DNA of 42,832 bases from Gardnerella coleohominis (GTDB lineage Bacteria > Actinomycetota > Actinomycetes > Actinomycetales > Bifidobacteriaceae), in NCBI RefSeq assembly GCF_002896555.1, contig NZ_MNLH01000009.1, positions 15,484-58,315 of the forward strand. Direction: 5' to 3'. The notes below the pieces were generated by a model. It did no database searches. It saw only the letters and a program-made list of their open reading frames with translations, and had not been told where the DNA came from. Position 1 is the first letter of the stretch. Each line of letters begins with the position of its first letter. Shown here in pieces: positions 23,797-32,832 of this stretch. The position numbers were made by a program, and so were the translations under genes.

Positions 23797-24570
23797 ATGT
23801 CTGAAGTACGTAATGGTGAAGCATCTGGTGAAATTCCTGTGGTGCTTACTGAAGAAGAGCTAAAAGCAGCTGCTAATGATAATAAAAGTGAAGAAACTCG
23901 TGTTAACAATGGTGTGCGCACAGTAGTTGTAGCTGAAGATGAAGCTGTTAATCGTATGGATTTAGTTGCAATGCTCGAGGACAATGGTTATAAAGTTGTC
24001 GGTCAAGCTGCTAATGGTGAAGAAGCTATTGATTTAACGCGTAAGTATCGTCCAGATGTAGTGTGCATGGATGTAAAAATGCCTGTTGTTGATGGTATTC
24101 AAGCAGCTGCTACTATTTGTGACGAAAATATTGCTCCGGTTGTTATGCTTACTGCTTATTCTCAAACTGATTTAGTTAAGCAAGCAACTGGTGCTGGAGC
24201 AATGGCTTATGTAACTAAGCCTTACGAGGAATCCAAGCTTTTGCCTGCTTTGGAAGTCGCTATGGGTCGTTTTTGTGAAATTAACGACTTGCTTGATAGC
24301 GTTGAGCGCATAGAAACTCAGCTTCACGATACTGAAGACCAATTGCATAAGGCTGAAGAAAAGCTTAAGAAAGCTGAAGATACTCTTGAGGAGCGTAAGC
24401 TTGTAGATCGCGCTAAGGGCATGCTTATGGATAAAGCTGGATTCTCAGAGCAAGGTGCTTTCCGCTGGATTCAGAAAACTTCTATGGATCAGCGTATTCC
24501 TAAGAAGCGTTTGGCTATGGCTATTATCGCTAAATATAGTGATGAAAAGCCAGCTTCTGAAGAAGAGTGA
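23797..24570 (+). CDS. ANTAR-domain response regulator
   Basis: The 257-residue protein has a receiver domain (about 45-165) and a C-terminal ANTAR RNA-binding domain (about 200-250), joined by a coiled coil rich in Glu and Lys. Receiver residues are in place: acidic pair in VVVAEDEA, phosphoacceptor Asp in VVCMDVKMPV, Thr in VMLTAYS and Lys in YVTKPYE. ANTAR residues LVDRAKGMLMDKAGFSEQGAFRWIQK fit the family, whose members bind paired hexaloop RNA hairpins and prevent termination. It resembles PdtaR of mycobacteria. I place the start at the ATG at 23797, preceded by GAGG; a longer frame from GTG 23704 lacks this support. No histidine kinase gene is nearby. Confidence 0.9.
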   Translation: MSEVRNGEASGEIPVVLTEEELKAAANDNKSEETRVNNGVRTVVVAEDEAVNRMDLVAMLEDNGYKVVGQAANGEEAIDLTRKYRPDVVCMDVKMPVVDGIQAAATICDENIAPVVMLTAYSQTDLVKQATGAGAMAYVTKPYEESKLLPALEVAMGRFCEINDLLDSVERIETQLHDTEDQLHKAEEKLKKAEDTLEERKLVDRAKGMLMDKAGFSEQGAFRWIQKTSMDQRIPKKRLAMAIIAKYSDEKPASEEE

Positions 24571-24591
24571 TTTAGTTTATTTTCTAAATTT

Positions 24592-24676
24592 AAATTAGTG
24601 CTTATAAATTAGCTTTTATAAATTTAGCTTTTATAAATTAGCGCTCATAAATTGTTGCTTGTAAATTCTTGCTTAT
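24592..24676 (+). repeat. Six tandem 14-bp units between response regulator and polA
   Basis: Units begin at 24592, 24606, 24620 (15 bases), 24635, 24649 and 24663. They follow the pattern AAATTAGTGCTTAT with few changes. The array fills the gap after the response regulator stop and ends just before the polA start region. Confidence 0.85.
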
Positions 24677-24704
24677 AAAACGGAACGTAGGTGAATTGTC
24701 AACT

Positions 24705-27700
24705 GTGAATACCAACATCGTCGAAGAATGCTCAGAAAATAATGATGAGAAAGGGACGTTGCTGGTTGTTGATGGCCATTCGCTTGCGTTCCGTGCTTAT
24801 TTTGCTATACCTGCAGAAAAATTTGTTACTAGGGATGGTCAATCAACGAATGCCATTTGGGGATTCATAACAATGCTTTCTGCAGTTATGGAAACAGAAA
24901 AACCTGATAAGTTGGCAATAGCTTTTGACGTAAAAGGTGGCACTTTTAGGAATAAAATGCTTCCTCAATATAAAGGCACTCGCGATGCTGCTCCTGAAGA
25001 ATTGATTTCACAATTGCCAATTTTGCAGGAATTATTAAAGTCATTAGGTATTGTTTACGTTGAAAAAACTGGATTTGAAGGCGACGATATTATTGCCACT
25101 CTTGCTACTATGGGTGAAAAAAATAATTATCGTACTCTAGTGTTATCTGGCGATCGCGATGCTTTCCAATTAATTGATGATCACATTACAGTGCTTTATC
25201 CTGGTCAGCATTTTAAAGATTTGAAGCATATGACTTCTAAGGAAGTATTCGATAAATATCAAGTATTACCTAATCAATACCCAGATTTAGCAGCTTTAAG
25301 AGGTGAAAAATCAGATAATATTCCTGGTGTTCCAGGAGTTGGTGACGCTTATGCAGCGAGGTGGATTAATCAGTTCGGCGGCTTAGAGCAAATTTTTGAG
25401 CATGCATCTGAAATTACAGGCAAAAAAGGTGAGGCTTTACGCGATAGTATTGAACAAGTTCGTTTAAATCGTAAAGTGAATGCTCTTGTTAGAGATGTTG
25501 ATTTAGATTTAAAAGTTGATGATTTAGATTATGGGCGCGTTGATGCAGCGCAATTAGGATTAATACTTTCTCGTTTGGAATTTGGAGAGAATAAAAAGCG
25601 GAAGATAATGCGCGTGTTCAATACAAATAAAACAGATTTGAACGATGATATTAGCGCTATGCTTAATGTAAATTATTCTTCTAATCAAGATTCCAAAATT
25701 ATTACTAATAGCAATACCGACAATAATTCTTGCGCAGATTCTTCTAGTGATGAAAATTCTTATGATATGGCATCAGAAAATCTCGAGAATTTAGAAGATT
25801 TTATTAAATCCTGCGAGATTACTTATATAAATTCTGTTGAAGATGTAAATAATTGGTTTAATATTGTTTCCGACTTATTGAGCTCCAATGAAAGTGGGGA
25901 AGTCCTAAAGCATCCGCTTGTTGTGTATGCTCATGAAACAAATTATGACGATTATTGCGGCGTACCTCGTGCTGATGCGCTTGTTCTTATGGTTGAATCC
26001 AAGGCTGCGATTATACGTTTAGATGCTTCACAATTAGCGTATTTATCTAAGTTGATGCGCGATAGTGTTGTTGGCAGAGATTCTGATAGTGTTGCCAGTA
26101 GTGCTGCTGATGACGCGGACGATAACGCTAATTCTATTAGTAAAGACGATTTTAATATTCTAAATTCACAAAGCTCTTCGGATACTAGCGCAGACAAATC
26201 TAATTTATCCATTGTAAAAATATTCGAAACATTAAAAAAATATGTTAAAGAATACGCGTCATATATAGTTTTACACGATTATAAAAAGCATTTAGCTTTA
26301 TTAAAATTCCTGCATGTTATAAATGCGTATGAAGATTTTGTTCCTGCAATGGACACTCGTTTAGCTGCGTATCTCGTGGAACCAGATTCTAGATCTGAAA
26401 CAATCGAAGGAGTTGCTAAGCATTTCTTCGGCGTTGAAATTGAAAAATCCAATGAGCTTACAGTTCTTGAACAAGGCGAGTTAGATATTCTTCTAAACGA
26501 AGGCGATACTGAATCTAATCTAAATAATAAAGATGAAGAAAAGGATATAGAAGAAGATAAGCGATTTGAGCGTATGCTTATTTCTCAATCTCGCGTTATT
26601 CGTATATTATGCGATTATTTTGCTCCACTTCTTAAAAAACGAGAGCAAAAATCGTTAATGACTAATCTTGAAATGCCAGTTTCTAGAGTTCTTAGAGGCA
26701 TGGAAGATTGCGGTGCTGCAGTAGACATGAATCGTTTAGTTGCAATGCGAGATCAATTCGTAGCTGATTCCGAGCTAGCGCAAAACATGGCATGGGATAT
26801 TGCAGGTAAACAAGTTAATTTGCAAAGTCCTAAACAAGTACAGAGCATTCTTTTTGAAGATATGGCTTTAAAAGCTACTCGTAGAACTAAAAGTGGATCT
26901 TTTACTACTAATGCTGAAGCTCTTCAAGAATTATATTCAAAAATAGATCCAGATGAGCCTGCAAGCCAATTTTTAGGAGCATTGCTTAAGCATCGTGAAA
27001 CGAATAAATTAAAGCAGATTGTACAAAGTCTTATAGATGCAGCTCATTATGGTGATGGACGCGTTCATACTACTTATGAGCAAACTATTGCTGCTACCGG
27101 ACGTTTAAGCTCGGTAGATCCGAATTTGCAAAACATACCTAACCGTAATGCTACTGGTCGTGAGATTCGTGCTGCGTTCGTTCCTGGCGAAGGGTATGAG
27201 TCTCTTATGAGCTGTGATTATTCTCAAGTTGAATTGCGAATTATGGCTCATGCTTCTCAAGACGAGTCATTAATTAATGCATTCTGCTCTGGCGTTGATT
27301 TCCACAAGTATGTTGCGAGTATGGTTTATTCAATACCAATGGATGAGGTTAGTTCAGATCAGCGTACTCATGTGAAAGCAATGAGCTATGGCCTAGCATA
27401 CGGTTTGAGTACTTACGGTTTAGCCAAGCAGCTTTCTATTTCGACGAGTGAAGCAGTAGTGTTAAAAAATAAGTATTTTGCTACTTTTGGCAAAGTTCAT
27501 GATTATTTGGAATCTCTGGTTGATAAAGCTCGTTCTCTTGGCTATACGGAAACTATGTTTGGGCGTAGAAGATATTTCCCTCAGCTTCAGTCTAAGAATC
27601 GCGTACTTCGTGAAGCAGCAGAGCGTGCTGCTCTGAATGCTCCTATACAAGGAACTGCTGCCGATATCATGAAAATGGCAATGATCAAAGTTTGCGATAA

Positions 27701-27893
27701 TTTACATAAAGCTGGAGTTTCAAGTAGAGTAATATTGCAAATTCACGATGAACTTGTTCTTGAAGTGGCTCCTGGAGAAAGCGAGCAGGTTGAGGATATT
27801 GTTCGTAATGCTATGGAGCATGCTGTTGAGTTAAGTGTTCCGCTTAACATTTCTACTGGCATTGGGGCTGACTGGCAGCTGGCTGCGCACTGA
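24705..27893 (+). CDS. polA: DNA polymerase I
   Basis: PolA fills gaps and removes RNA primers. The product has a 5'-3' exonuclease domain (about 15-310; LLVVDGHSLAFRAYFA, GFEGDDIIATLA, SGDRDAFQL), a 3'-5' exonuclease-like domain without the acidic catalytic residues, and a polymerase domain with motif A (SCDYSQVELRI), motif B (HVKAMSYGLAYGLS) and motif C (LQIHDELVLEV). Motif B has Tyr where E. coli and Taq have Phe. Ser/Asn/Asp-rich insertions occur near 330-360 and 465-500, so it is larger than usual. The frame is open from TTG 24669; I prefer GTG 24705, which has AGGTG at a workable distance. The 5' gap is a tandem repeat. Confidence 0.93.
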   Translation: MNTNIVEECSENNDEKGTLLVVDGHSLAFRAYFAIPAEKFVTRDGQSTNAIWGFITMLSAVMETEKPDKLAIAFDVKGGTFRNKMLPQYKGTRDAAPEELISQLPILQELLKSLGIVYVEKTGFEGDDIIATLATMGEKNNYRTLVLSGDRDAFQLIDDHITVLYPGQHFKDLKHMTSKEVFDKYQVLPNQYPDLAALRGEKSDNIPGVPGVGDAYAARWINQFGGLEQIFEHASEITGKKGEALRDSIEQVRLNRKVNALVRDVDLDLKVDDLDYGRVDAAQLGLILSRLEFGENKKRKIMRVFNTNKTDLNDDISAMLNVNYSSNQDSKIITNSNTDNNSCADSSSDENSYDMASENLENLEDFIKSCEITYINSVEDVNNWFNIVSDLLSSNESGEVLKHPLVVYAHETNYDDYCGVPRADALVLMVESKAAIIRLDASQLAYLSKLMRDSVVGRDSDSVASSAADDADDNANSISKDDFNILNSQSSSDTSADKSNLSIVKIFETLKKYVKEYASYIVLHDYKKHLALLKFLHVINAYEDFVPAMDTRLAAYLVEPDSRSETIEGVAKHFFGVEIEKSNELTVLEQGELDILLNEGDTESNLNNKDEEKDIEEDKRFERMLISQSRVIRILCDYFAPLLKKREQKSLMTNLEMPVSRVLRGMEDCGAAVDMNRLVAMRDQFVADSELAQNMAWDIAGKQVNLQSPKQVQSILFEDMALKATRRTKSGSFTTNAEALQELYSKIDPDEPASQFLGALLKHRETNKLKQIVQSLIDAAHYGDGRVHTTYEQTIAATGRLSSVDPNLQNIPNRNATGREIRAAFVPGEGYESLMSCDYSQVELRIMAHASQDESLINAFCSGVDFHKYVASMVYSIPMDEVSSDQRTHVKAMSYGLAYGLSTYGLAKQLSISTSEAVVLKNKYFATFGKVHDYLESLVDKARSLGYTETMFGRRRYFPQLQSKNRVLREAAERAALNAPIQGTAADIMKMAMIKVCDNLHKAGVSSRVILQIHDELVLEVAPGESEQVEDIVRNAMEHAVELSVPLNISTGIGADWQLAAH

Positions 27894-27911
27894 TTCAAGC
27901 TCATTCAAAGC
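27891..27911 (+). repeat. Short duplication at the polA stop
   Basis: TGATTCAAGC (including the stop TGA) is followed at once by TCATTCAAAGC. The rest of the 63-base gap to the convergent gene shows no clear terminator. Confidence 0.5.
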
Positions 27912-27956
27912 GAAGTATTTTAGAACTATGCAAGATTTAGATGCAAATTTTGTGAA

Positions 27957-28850
27957 TTAACGAATCACGTAGTTCCATGGATCAGACGATTCTTTAAGCC
28001 AAATGACTTCTATATGCTCCCCAGAACTTGTTTTAATAGCATTTTCAATATCTTCAACAGCGTAATTAAACCACAAGGATTCTATAGCACTATGAGGTGT
28101 ATTGATAAGCATAGGCTTGATTGAATCAGAGTTATCCAATTGTGATAATCCGCATTTTTTCCTCAGCAAAAATTCATAGCGAGCTTGTTCAATCGCGTCA
28201 AGTGCTGGATGATGACGTAAGTCACTTGTAACATACACTTCAGCTCCACTTGCTCTAACCTCGTCAAATAGAGAATCTCCAGATCCAGGTAGTACTGCGA
28301 TTTTAGAAACTACAGCGTCAATATCACCGCATACTTGTATTCCAACTTCTGTATGAGGTATTGTCTTAAAAACTTTATTAGCAAATTCACGCAAACTAAT
28401 AGGATTTTCAAGCTCGCCAATCCTGCCAAGTCCAACTTCATGGCCTTTAGCATCTAATTTTTCAGCAGGAACTAAAGGATGCTGATTAATCAGACCAAAA
28501 GCATCAGCTGCAGCATGAGCAACTCCACGCCAAGCAGAATCCGCATTAGTGTGGCCAACCCATAATCCGCAATGGTTTTCTATAAGATTACGAACAATCT
28601 CCCCGCGAACACCTCGTCCAGAAACTTCATGAACAGATCGGAAGAATAAAGGATGATGCGTTACTAATAAATCTGCATTCATGTCGCAAGCATGCTTGAC
28701 AACAGATAAAGTGGGATCAGACGCACAAACAATACGCTTAACAGGTGCCGTCATATCTCCAACTATGAGACCAGGCTCATCCCATGACTCAGCAAGATCC
28801 AAAGGATAAAGCGATTCTAATACTTGAACAGTTTTAAATAACGACACCAT
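27957..28850 (-). CDS. Nif3-like dinuclear metal centre protein
   Basis: The 297-residue protein belongs to the Nif3/YbgI (DUF34) family, whose molecular function remains unsettled; members bind two metal ions and form ring-shaped oligomers. Metal-binding motifs are visible: THHPLFF (about 65-71), GHTNADSA (about 99-106), and near the C-terminal half VYVTSDLRHHPALDA. The early segment LAESWDEPGLIVGD also fits the family. The ATG at 28850 follows GGAAGA. It is transcribed toward polA and lies 65 bases after the glgX start-side neighbour on the same strand. Older annotations call such proteins GTP cyclohydrolase I type 2 homologues, which I would not adopt. Confidence 0.88.
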   Translation of the reverse strand: MVSLFKTVQVLESLYPLDLAESWDEPGLIVGDMTAPVKRIVCASDPTLSVVKHACDMNADLLVTHHPLFFRSVHEVSGRGVRGEIVRNLIENHCGLWVGHTNADSAWRGVAHAAADAFGLINQHPLVPAEKLDAKGHEVGLGRIGELENPISLREFANKVFKTIPHTEVGIQVCGDIDAVVSKIAVLPGSGDSLFDEVRASGAEVYVTSDLRHHPALDAIEQARYEFLLRKKCGLSQLDNSDSIKPMLINTPHSAIESLWFNYAVEDIENAIKTSSGEHIEVIWLKESSDPWNYVIR

Positions 28851-28915
28851 GATTTCTTCCTAACGCTCACTAAGTAGTCAATAATCAAATAGGAATCTTA
28901 AAGAAACATATACGA

Positions 28916-31045
28916 TTATTTGAGTACCGGGTTCTCGCTCATAAGAAGTAAGAAGCTTCTAGAGTGTGCAACGATATTGAAACCAGCTTCATAATGCAAC
29001 TCAGGACCAGTAGGATTATTTGTGTCTACAATTAGAGTCCACTTTTCTCCATAACGCTTATCAGGCAAAGTGAAAGTAATTGGTTCGTAATGAGCGTTGA
29101 AAAGAAGAATGAAGTCATTATCGACCATTCTACTTCCATACCAATCTGTTTCAGGAATGTCTGAGCCGTTTAAGTAAATCATCACAGACAAAGCATGCGT
29201 ATTTGACCACGCGTGCATATCCATAACTGAGCCAGTGTGATCAAACCACTCAACTTGTGGAATTTCTGAAACATCGTCATCAGCTTCACGTCCTGTGAAG
29301 AATCTACGACGATGCAATACAGGGTGATTTAAACGAAGATGAATAAGTTTCGCAACAAAATCAAACATTTCTTGCTGCGTATCGTTAATGTCCCAATTCA
29401 TCCACGAAATGCTATTGTCTTGGCAATAAGCGTTGTTGTTTCCATTTTGAGTGCGCATAATCTCATCGCCAGCGCAAATCATAGGAATACCTTGACTCAT
29501 TAATAGAGTGGAGAAAAGATTGCGTATTTGGCGTTGACGAAGATCGTTAATATCGTGTATCGTCGTAGGACCTTCAACTCCGCAATTCCACGAGCGATTG
29601 TCGTTAGCGCCGTCGTTATTGCCCTCTTTATTCGCTTCATTATGTTTTTCGTTATAGCTCACTAAATCATTCATAGTGAAGCCATCGTGAGCGGTAATGA
29701 AGTTTACTGAGGCTACAGGCTTGCGTCCATTTTGCTCATATAAATCTGAGCTACCCATAAGGCGACTAGCAAATTCAGGCAAAGTCGATGGTTGCGAGCG
29801 CCAGAAGTCACGTACGCAATCACGATATCGTCCGTTCCATTCCGACCAGCTTGGAGGGAATCCGCCTACTTGATATCCTCCTACGCCGATATCCCAAGGC
29901 TCTGCAATAAGTTTTACGCTAGAAATAATCGGATCTTGCTCGATAATGTCAAAGAATGCAGAAAGCTTATCTACTTCTTGGAATTGACGAGCTAGGGTTG
30001 CTGCCAAGTCGAATCGGAATCCGTCTACGTGCATTTCAGTTACCCAATAGCGCAAGCTGTCTGTGATTAATCGCAGTGCTTTTGGAGATCGCATAAGAAG
30101 CGAATTACCAGTACCAGTAGTATCGAAGTAATGTCTCTGATCGTTATCTACGAGACGATAGTATGCGCGATTATCAATGCCGCGGAAGCTTAAAGTTGGG
30201 CCTCTATCGTTTCCTTCAGCGGTATGGTTGTAAACAACGTCGAGTATAACTTCCATTCCGGCAGTATGGTATGCCTTAACCATTGCTTTGAATTCGTTAA
30301 CTTGTTCTCCGCGCTGTCCGGAACTTGAGTACGAATTCTGAGGAGCAAAGAAGCCTATAGTGTTGTATCCCCAATAGTTACTTAAGCCCTTATTTTGCAG
30401 GAATGAGTCGTTTACGAATTGGTGAATAGGCATTAATTCAATAGCGGTAACGCCTAGTTTCTTCAGATAATTAATAACTGTTGGGTGAGCTAATCCAGCA
30501 TAAGTTCCGCGAATTTCTGGAGGAACTTGACGATCTAAATTAGTCATTCCACGAACGTGAGCTTCGTAAATAACTGAGTCATGATAAGGGATCATAGGAT
30601 GTTGATCATTTCCCCAGTCAAAGTACGGGTTGATTACTGCAGCTTTCATAGTGTGCGAAGCAGAATCCAAAGTGTTTATTGCAGTAATATCGTCAGGATT
30701 GGCAAACCAATATGAAAATAGGCTTTCATCTCCGTCAATATTTCCTTCTATGGCTTTTGCGTAAGGATCAAGTAACAATTTATGTGGATTGCACCACAAG
30801 CCATGTGAAGGATCATAAGGTCCGTATACTCGGTACCCGTAACGCTGTCCTGGCTGAATGCCAGATATGTAGGTGTGCCATACATATGAATTCTGCTCTG
30901 TGATGTCGATGCGAGTTTCATTATCTTGCTCGTCGAACAAGCATAACTCAACACGTTTTGCTACTTCGGAAAATAGCGCAAAATTCACACCCGCGCCATC
31001 GTAGGTGGCACCAAGCGGGTACATAGAACCTGGTCTAATCTGCAT
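28916..31045 (-). CDS. glgX: Glycogen debranching enzyme GlgX (GH13)
   Basis: GlgX hydrolyses alpha-1,6 branch linkages of limit dextrins during glycogen breakdown. The 709-residue protein has an N-terminal CBM48-like domain (about 1-120), a GH13 catalytic barrel and a C-terminal beta domain. Catalytic landmarks are DVVYNHTAEG (about 270), the nucleophile Asp in DGFRFDLAATL (about 340), the acid/base Glu in LIAEPWDIG (about 383) and FITAHDGFT (about 448). The GDEI...NGNNNAYCQDN segment is typical of GlgX. Length is normal. Only a weak ribosome binding site precedes the ATG. In a vaginal organism it may help use host-derived glycogen, though the enzyme appears cytoplasmic, having no signal peptide. 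Confidence 0.93.
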   Translation of the reverse strand: MQIRPGSMYPLGATYDGAGVNFALFSEVAKRVELCLFDEQDNETRIDITEQNSYVWHTYISGIQPGQRYGYRVYGPYDPSHGLWCNPHKLLLDPYAKAIEGNIDGDESLFSYWFANPDDITAINTLDSASHTMKAAVINPYFDWGNDQHPMIPYHDSVIYEAHVRGMTNLDRQVPPEIRGTYAGLAHPTVINYLKKLGVTAIELMPIHQFVNDSFLQNKGLSNYWGYNTIGFFAPQNSYSSSGQRGEQVNEFKAMVKAYHTAGMEVILDVVYNHTAEGNDRGPTLSFRGIDNRAYYRLVDNDQRHYFDTTGTGNSLLMRSPKALRLITDSLRYWVTEMHVDGFRFDLAATLARQFQEVDKLSAFFDIIEQDPIISSVKLIAEPWDIGVGGYQVGGFPPSWSEWNGRYRDCVRDFWRSQPSTLPEFASRLMGSSDLYEQNGRKPVASVNFITAHDGFTMNDLVSYNEKHNEANKEGNNDGANDNRSWNCGVEGPTTIHDINDLRQRQIRNLFSTLLMSQGIPMICAGDEIMRTQNGNNNAYCQDNSISWMNWDINDTQQEMFDFVAKLIHLRLNHPVLHRRRFFTGREADDDVSEIPQVEWFDHTGSVMDMHAWSNTHALSVMIYLNGSDIPETDWYGSRMVDNDFILLFNAHYEPITFTLPDKRYGEKWTLIVDTNNPTGPELHYEAGFNIVAHSRSFLLLMSENPVLK

Positions 31046-31178
31046 AGTTTAAGTATCGCATATATTTGCGTAAGTTTCATGAATATAAGAGCGTTTCTTT
31101 AGAAAAGAATAAAAATTCATTAAAAACGGCGTTATAACGCAAAATTTGCTCGTTGTAATAAGTATTTTGCGTGTTGTT

Positions 31179-32300
31179 TTAAAAGTTTCTTAATTTAGCT
31201 TGCAAGCGATCGCTTTGTAATGCTGCAACTTGCCTTGAAAATACAATAATCCAGCCAAGGAATAGGAGACAGGAAAGTGCTTCTACGTTAGTTAGAGTGT
31301 TGTATCCGCGTAACCATTGTGTTCCAGCCCAAGATGTAAGCAGTATAGCCAAATCAGACGCGATGTAGAAAGTTTTAGAAAGTTGCGGTGCAAGAAGTGG
31401 GAGTCCGACGAGCACAGCTCCTACTAGCAAAGTAACGCCTCTAGCGCATAAATCATGAATGAATGGATGCGGAGTGTATCTAAATGTTCCAATTCCAATA
31501 AATGCAACGCCGCCGAGAATAAGTAACGTTGCCATTATGGTTGTGCGAATATAAAAGTATTTAATAGTATGATTTTTGTGTTTTGTATCTGATTGTGTGT
31601 CTTTCTGTGAGTATTGCTGTTGACTTCTAAGTTCTTCTTCTAGTGCTTCATGCTGTATTTCTACGAATTCTGTTACAGCAAAGTAGCTTGTAATAATTAT
31701 GCAAATTCCAGCGAGTATTAGCGTAGCGTTAAACATGCTTGCTGCGAATGTTGTTCGATCGCCTAGCTGCGAAAAATTATTGTTATACCAATATGGATCG
31801 TCAGATGTTAATCCTGCTGTAGCTGCTCCTGAAATAACGAAAAGAGGTAGTAAAGATGCTACGGTTTTTGCTTCTAGAAGTTCGGCTTGTACAAGAGTTG
31901 CGTATCCAACAATTCCAGAAAGAGCAGAGCAAAATACTGGTAAATAACTATTTACAACGCTTCTGCCAACGATTCCATTGATAATAGAAAGAAGTGCAAA
32001 GGACATAAGAAACATTGTTGCGCCATAAATTGTTGACAATGCTGTGATTTCAAAGATGTGTTTAATTATTCTTATCCAGCGTTTTACAATTAGATTTCTA
32101 TGCGTGCGTAAATATCCGACTATAAAAGCTCCCATGCTGCATGCGGCTACAATCCCAGATGCCATTGTGAATAGTCGTTGACTAACTTGCCATATTGCAG
32201 GCATAACATTCATATATACAGTCATGGCAATAATAGCTAAGACTGCGCAAATTAGGAATGATATAAGACCTGCTGCTTCAGCACGCTGAAATTTACCCAT
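31179..32300 (-). CDS. Polytopic membrane protein of unknown function
   Basis: The 373-residue protein has about nine or ten hydrophobic segments, separated near residue 225-250 by a charged cytoplasmic-type loop (EIQHEALEEELRSQQQYSQKD reads as a helix; then Lys/His/Asn-rich). The segment DDPYWYNNNFSQLGDR, between two membrane spans, faintly recalls DUF998-like proteins, but I do not assign it. The ATG at 32300 follows AAAGG. Downstream on the same strand is glgX, 133 bases away. No motif points to a substrate or catalysis. Confidence 0.75.
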   Translation of the reverse strand: MGKFQRAEAAGLISFLICAVLAIIAMTVYMNVMPAIWQVSQRLFTMASGIVAACSMGAFIVGYLRTHRNLIVKRWIRIIKHIFEITALSTIYGATMFLMSFALLSIINGIVGRSVVNSYLPVFCSALSGIVGYATLVQAELLEAKTVASLLPLFVISGAATAGLTSDDPYWYNNNFSQLGDRTTFAASMFNATLILAGICIIITSYFAVTEFVEIQHEALEEELRSQQQYSQKDTQSDTKHKNHTIKYFYIRTTIMATLLILGGVAFIGIGTFRYTPHPFIHDLCARGVTLLVGAVLVGLPLLAPQLSKTFYIASDLAILLTSWAGTQWLRGYNTLTNVEALSCLLFLGWIIVFSRQVAALQSDRLQAKLRNF

Positions 32301-32557
32301 AGCTAACCTTTCTTAAACTAAATATATTGTATCGTGTTAATTTAAATGGGCGTAATTTCGTTTTTTTATATTTCGTTTTTTTTTTATATTTGCTATTTGT
32401 CTTACTTATGTTTGATTGCTTTTATTTGCTTTATTTTATAGCGTTCTTATAGTCATTCTTTTATATTTACTTAACTTAATTCTGTAGTTTTGTAATTCTG
32501 TAATTCTGTAATAAAAATAAAAATTTGCTTAATTTTTGATTTATCAGCGTGTCGCGT
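32301..32557. other. A/T-rich intergenic region ahead of tRNA-Pro
   Basis: No gene is visible. The stretch is strongly T-rich and made of short repeated words: TTTATATTTCGTTTTT occurs twice near 32360-32390, and TAATTCTGTA-like words recur about four times at 32478-32512. It looks like degenerate tandem repeat sequence, similar to that at gene ends elsewhere in the window. Confidence 0.5.
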
Positions 32558-32586
32558 TTGTATTGGGAAACAATTTGCGCTACACT
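32558..32586 (+). promoter_or_regulatory. Promoter of tRNA-Pro
   Basis: A -35 candidate TTGTAT (32558-32563) and a -10 candidate TACACT (32581-32586) are separated by exactly 17 bases and lie 40 bases before the tRNA. The spacing fits a housekeeping sigma factor. Confidence 0.6.
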
Positions 32587-32626
32587 AATCACTTGTGCTT
32601 GGAACTGGTAATCAGTTCAAAAGCCT

Positions 32627-32700
32627 CGGGGTGTAGCGCAGTTTGGTAGCGCGCCTGCTTTGGGAGCAGGATGTCGCAGGTTCGAATCCTGTCACCCCGA
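32627..32700 (+). tRNA. tRNA-Pro (anticodon TGG)
   Basis: The 74-base sequence folds as a normal cloverleaf. Acceptor arms are CGGGGTG and CACCCCG with discriminator A. The D arm is GCGCAGTTTGGTAGCGC. The anticodon stem CCTGC/GCAGG carries loop TTTGGGA with anticodon TGG. The T arm is CAGGTTCGAATCCTG-like. CCA is not encoded, and CTTTTTT follows. Confidence 0.95.
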
Positions 32701-32760
32701 CTTTTTTATATCTATTGAAATATTTATGACTGTTTACTAGATACGCTCTGCTATTCAGAA

Positions 32761-32791
32761 GGCAGAGATTTGAGATTTTTCGCCCATATAT
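32761..32791 (+). repeat. 31-bp motif, second copy
   Basis: The sequence (GGCAGAGATTTGAGATTTTT followed by CGCCCATATAT) is the exact reverse complement of 22294-22324. It ends 41 bases before the aroA start, so it may lie in or near that gene's promoter. Confidence 0.8.
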
Positions 32792-32832
32792 TTTTTATGT
32801 AGCCGTACATATTTATAGATAGTATTCATAGT

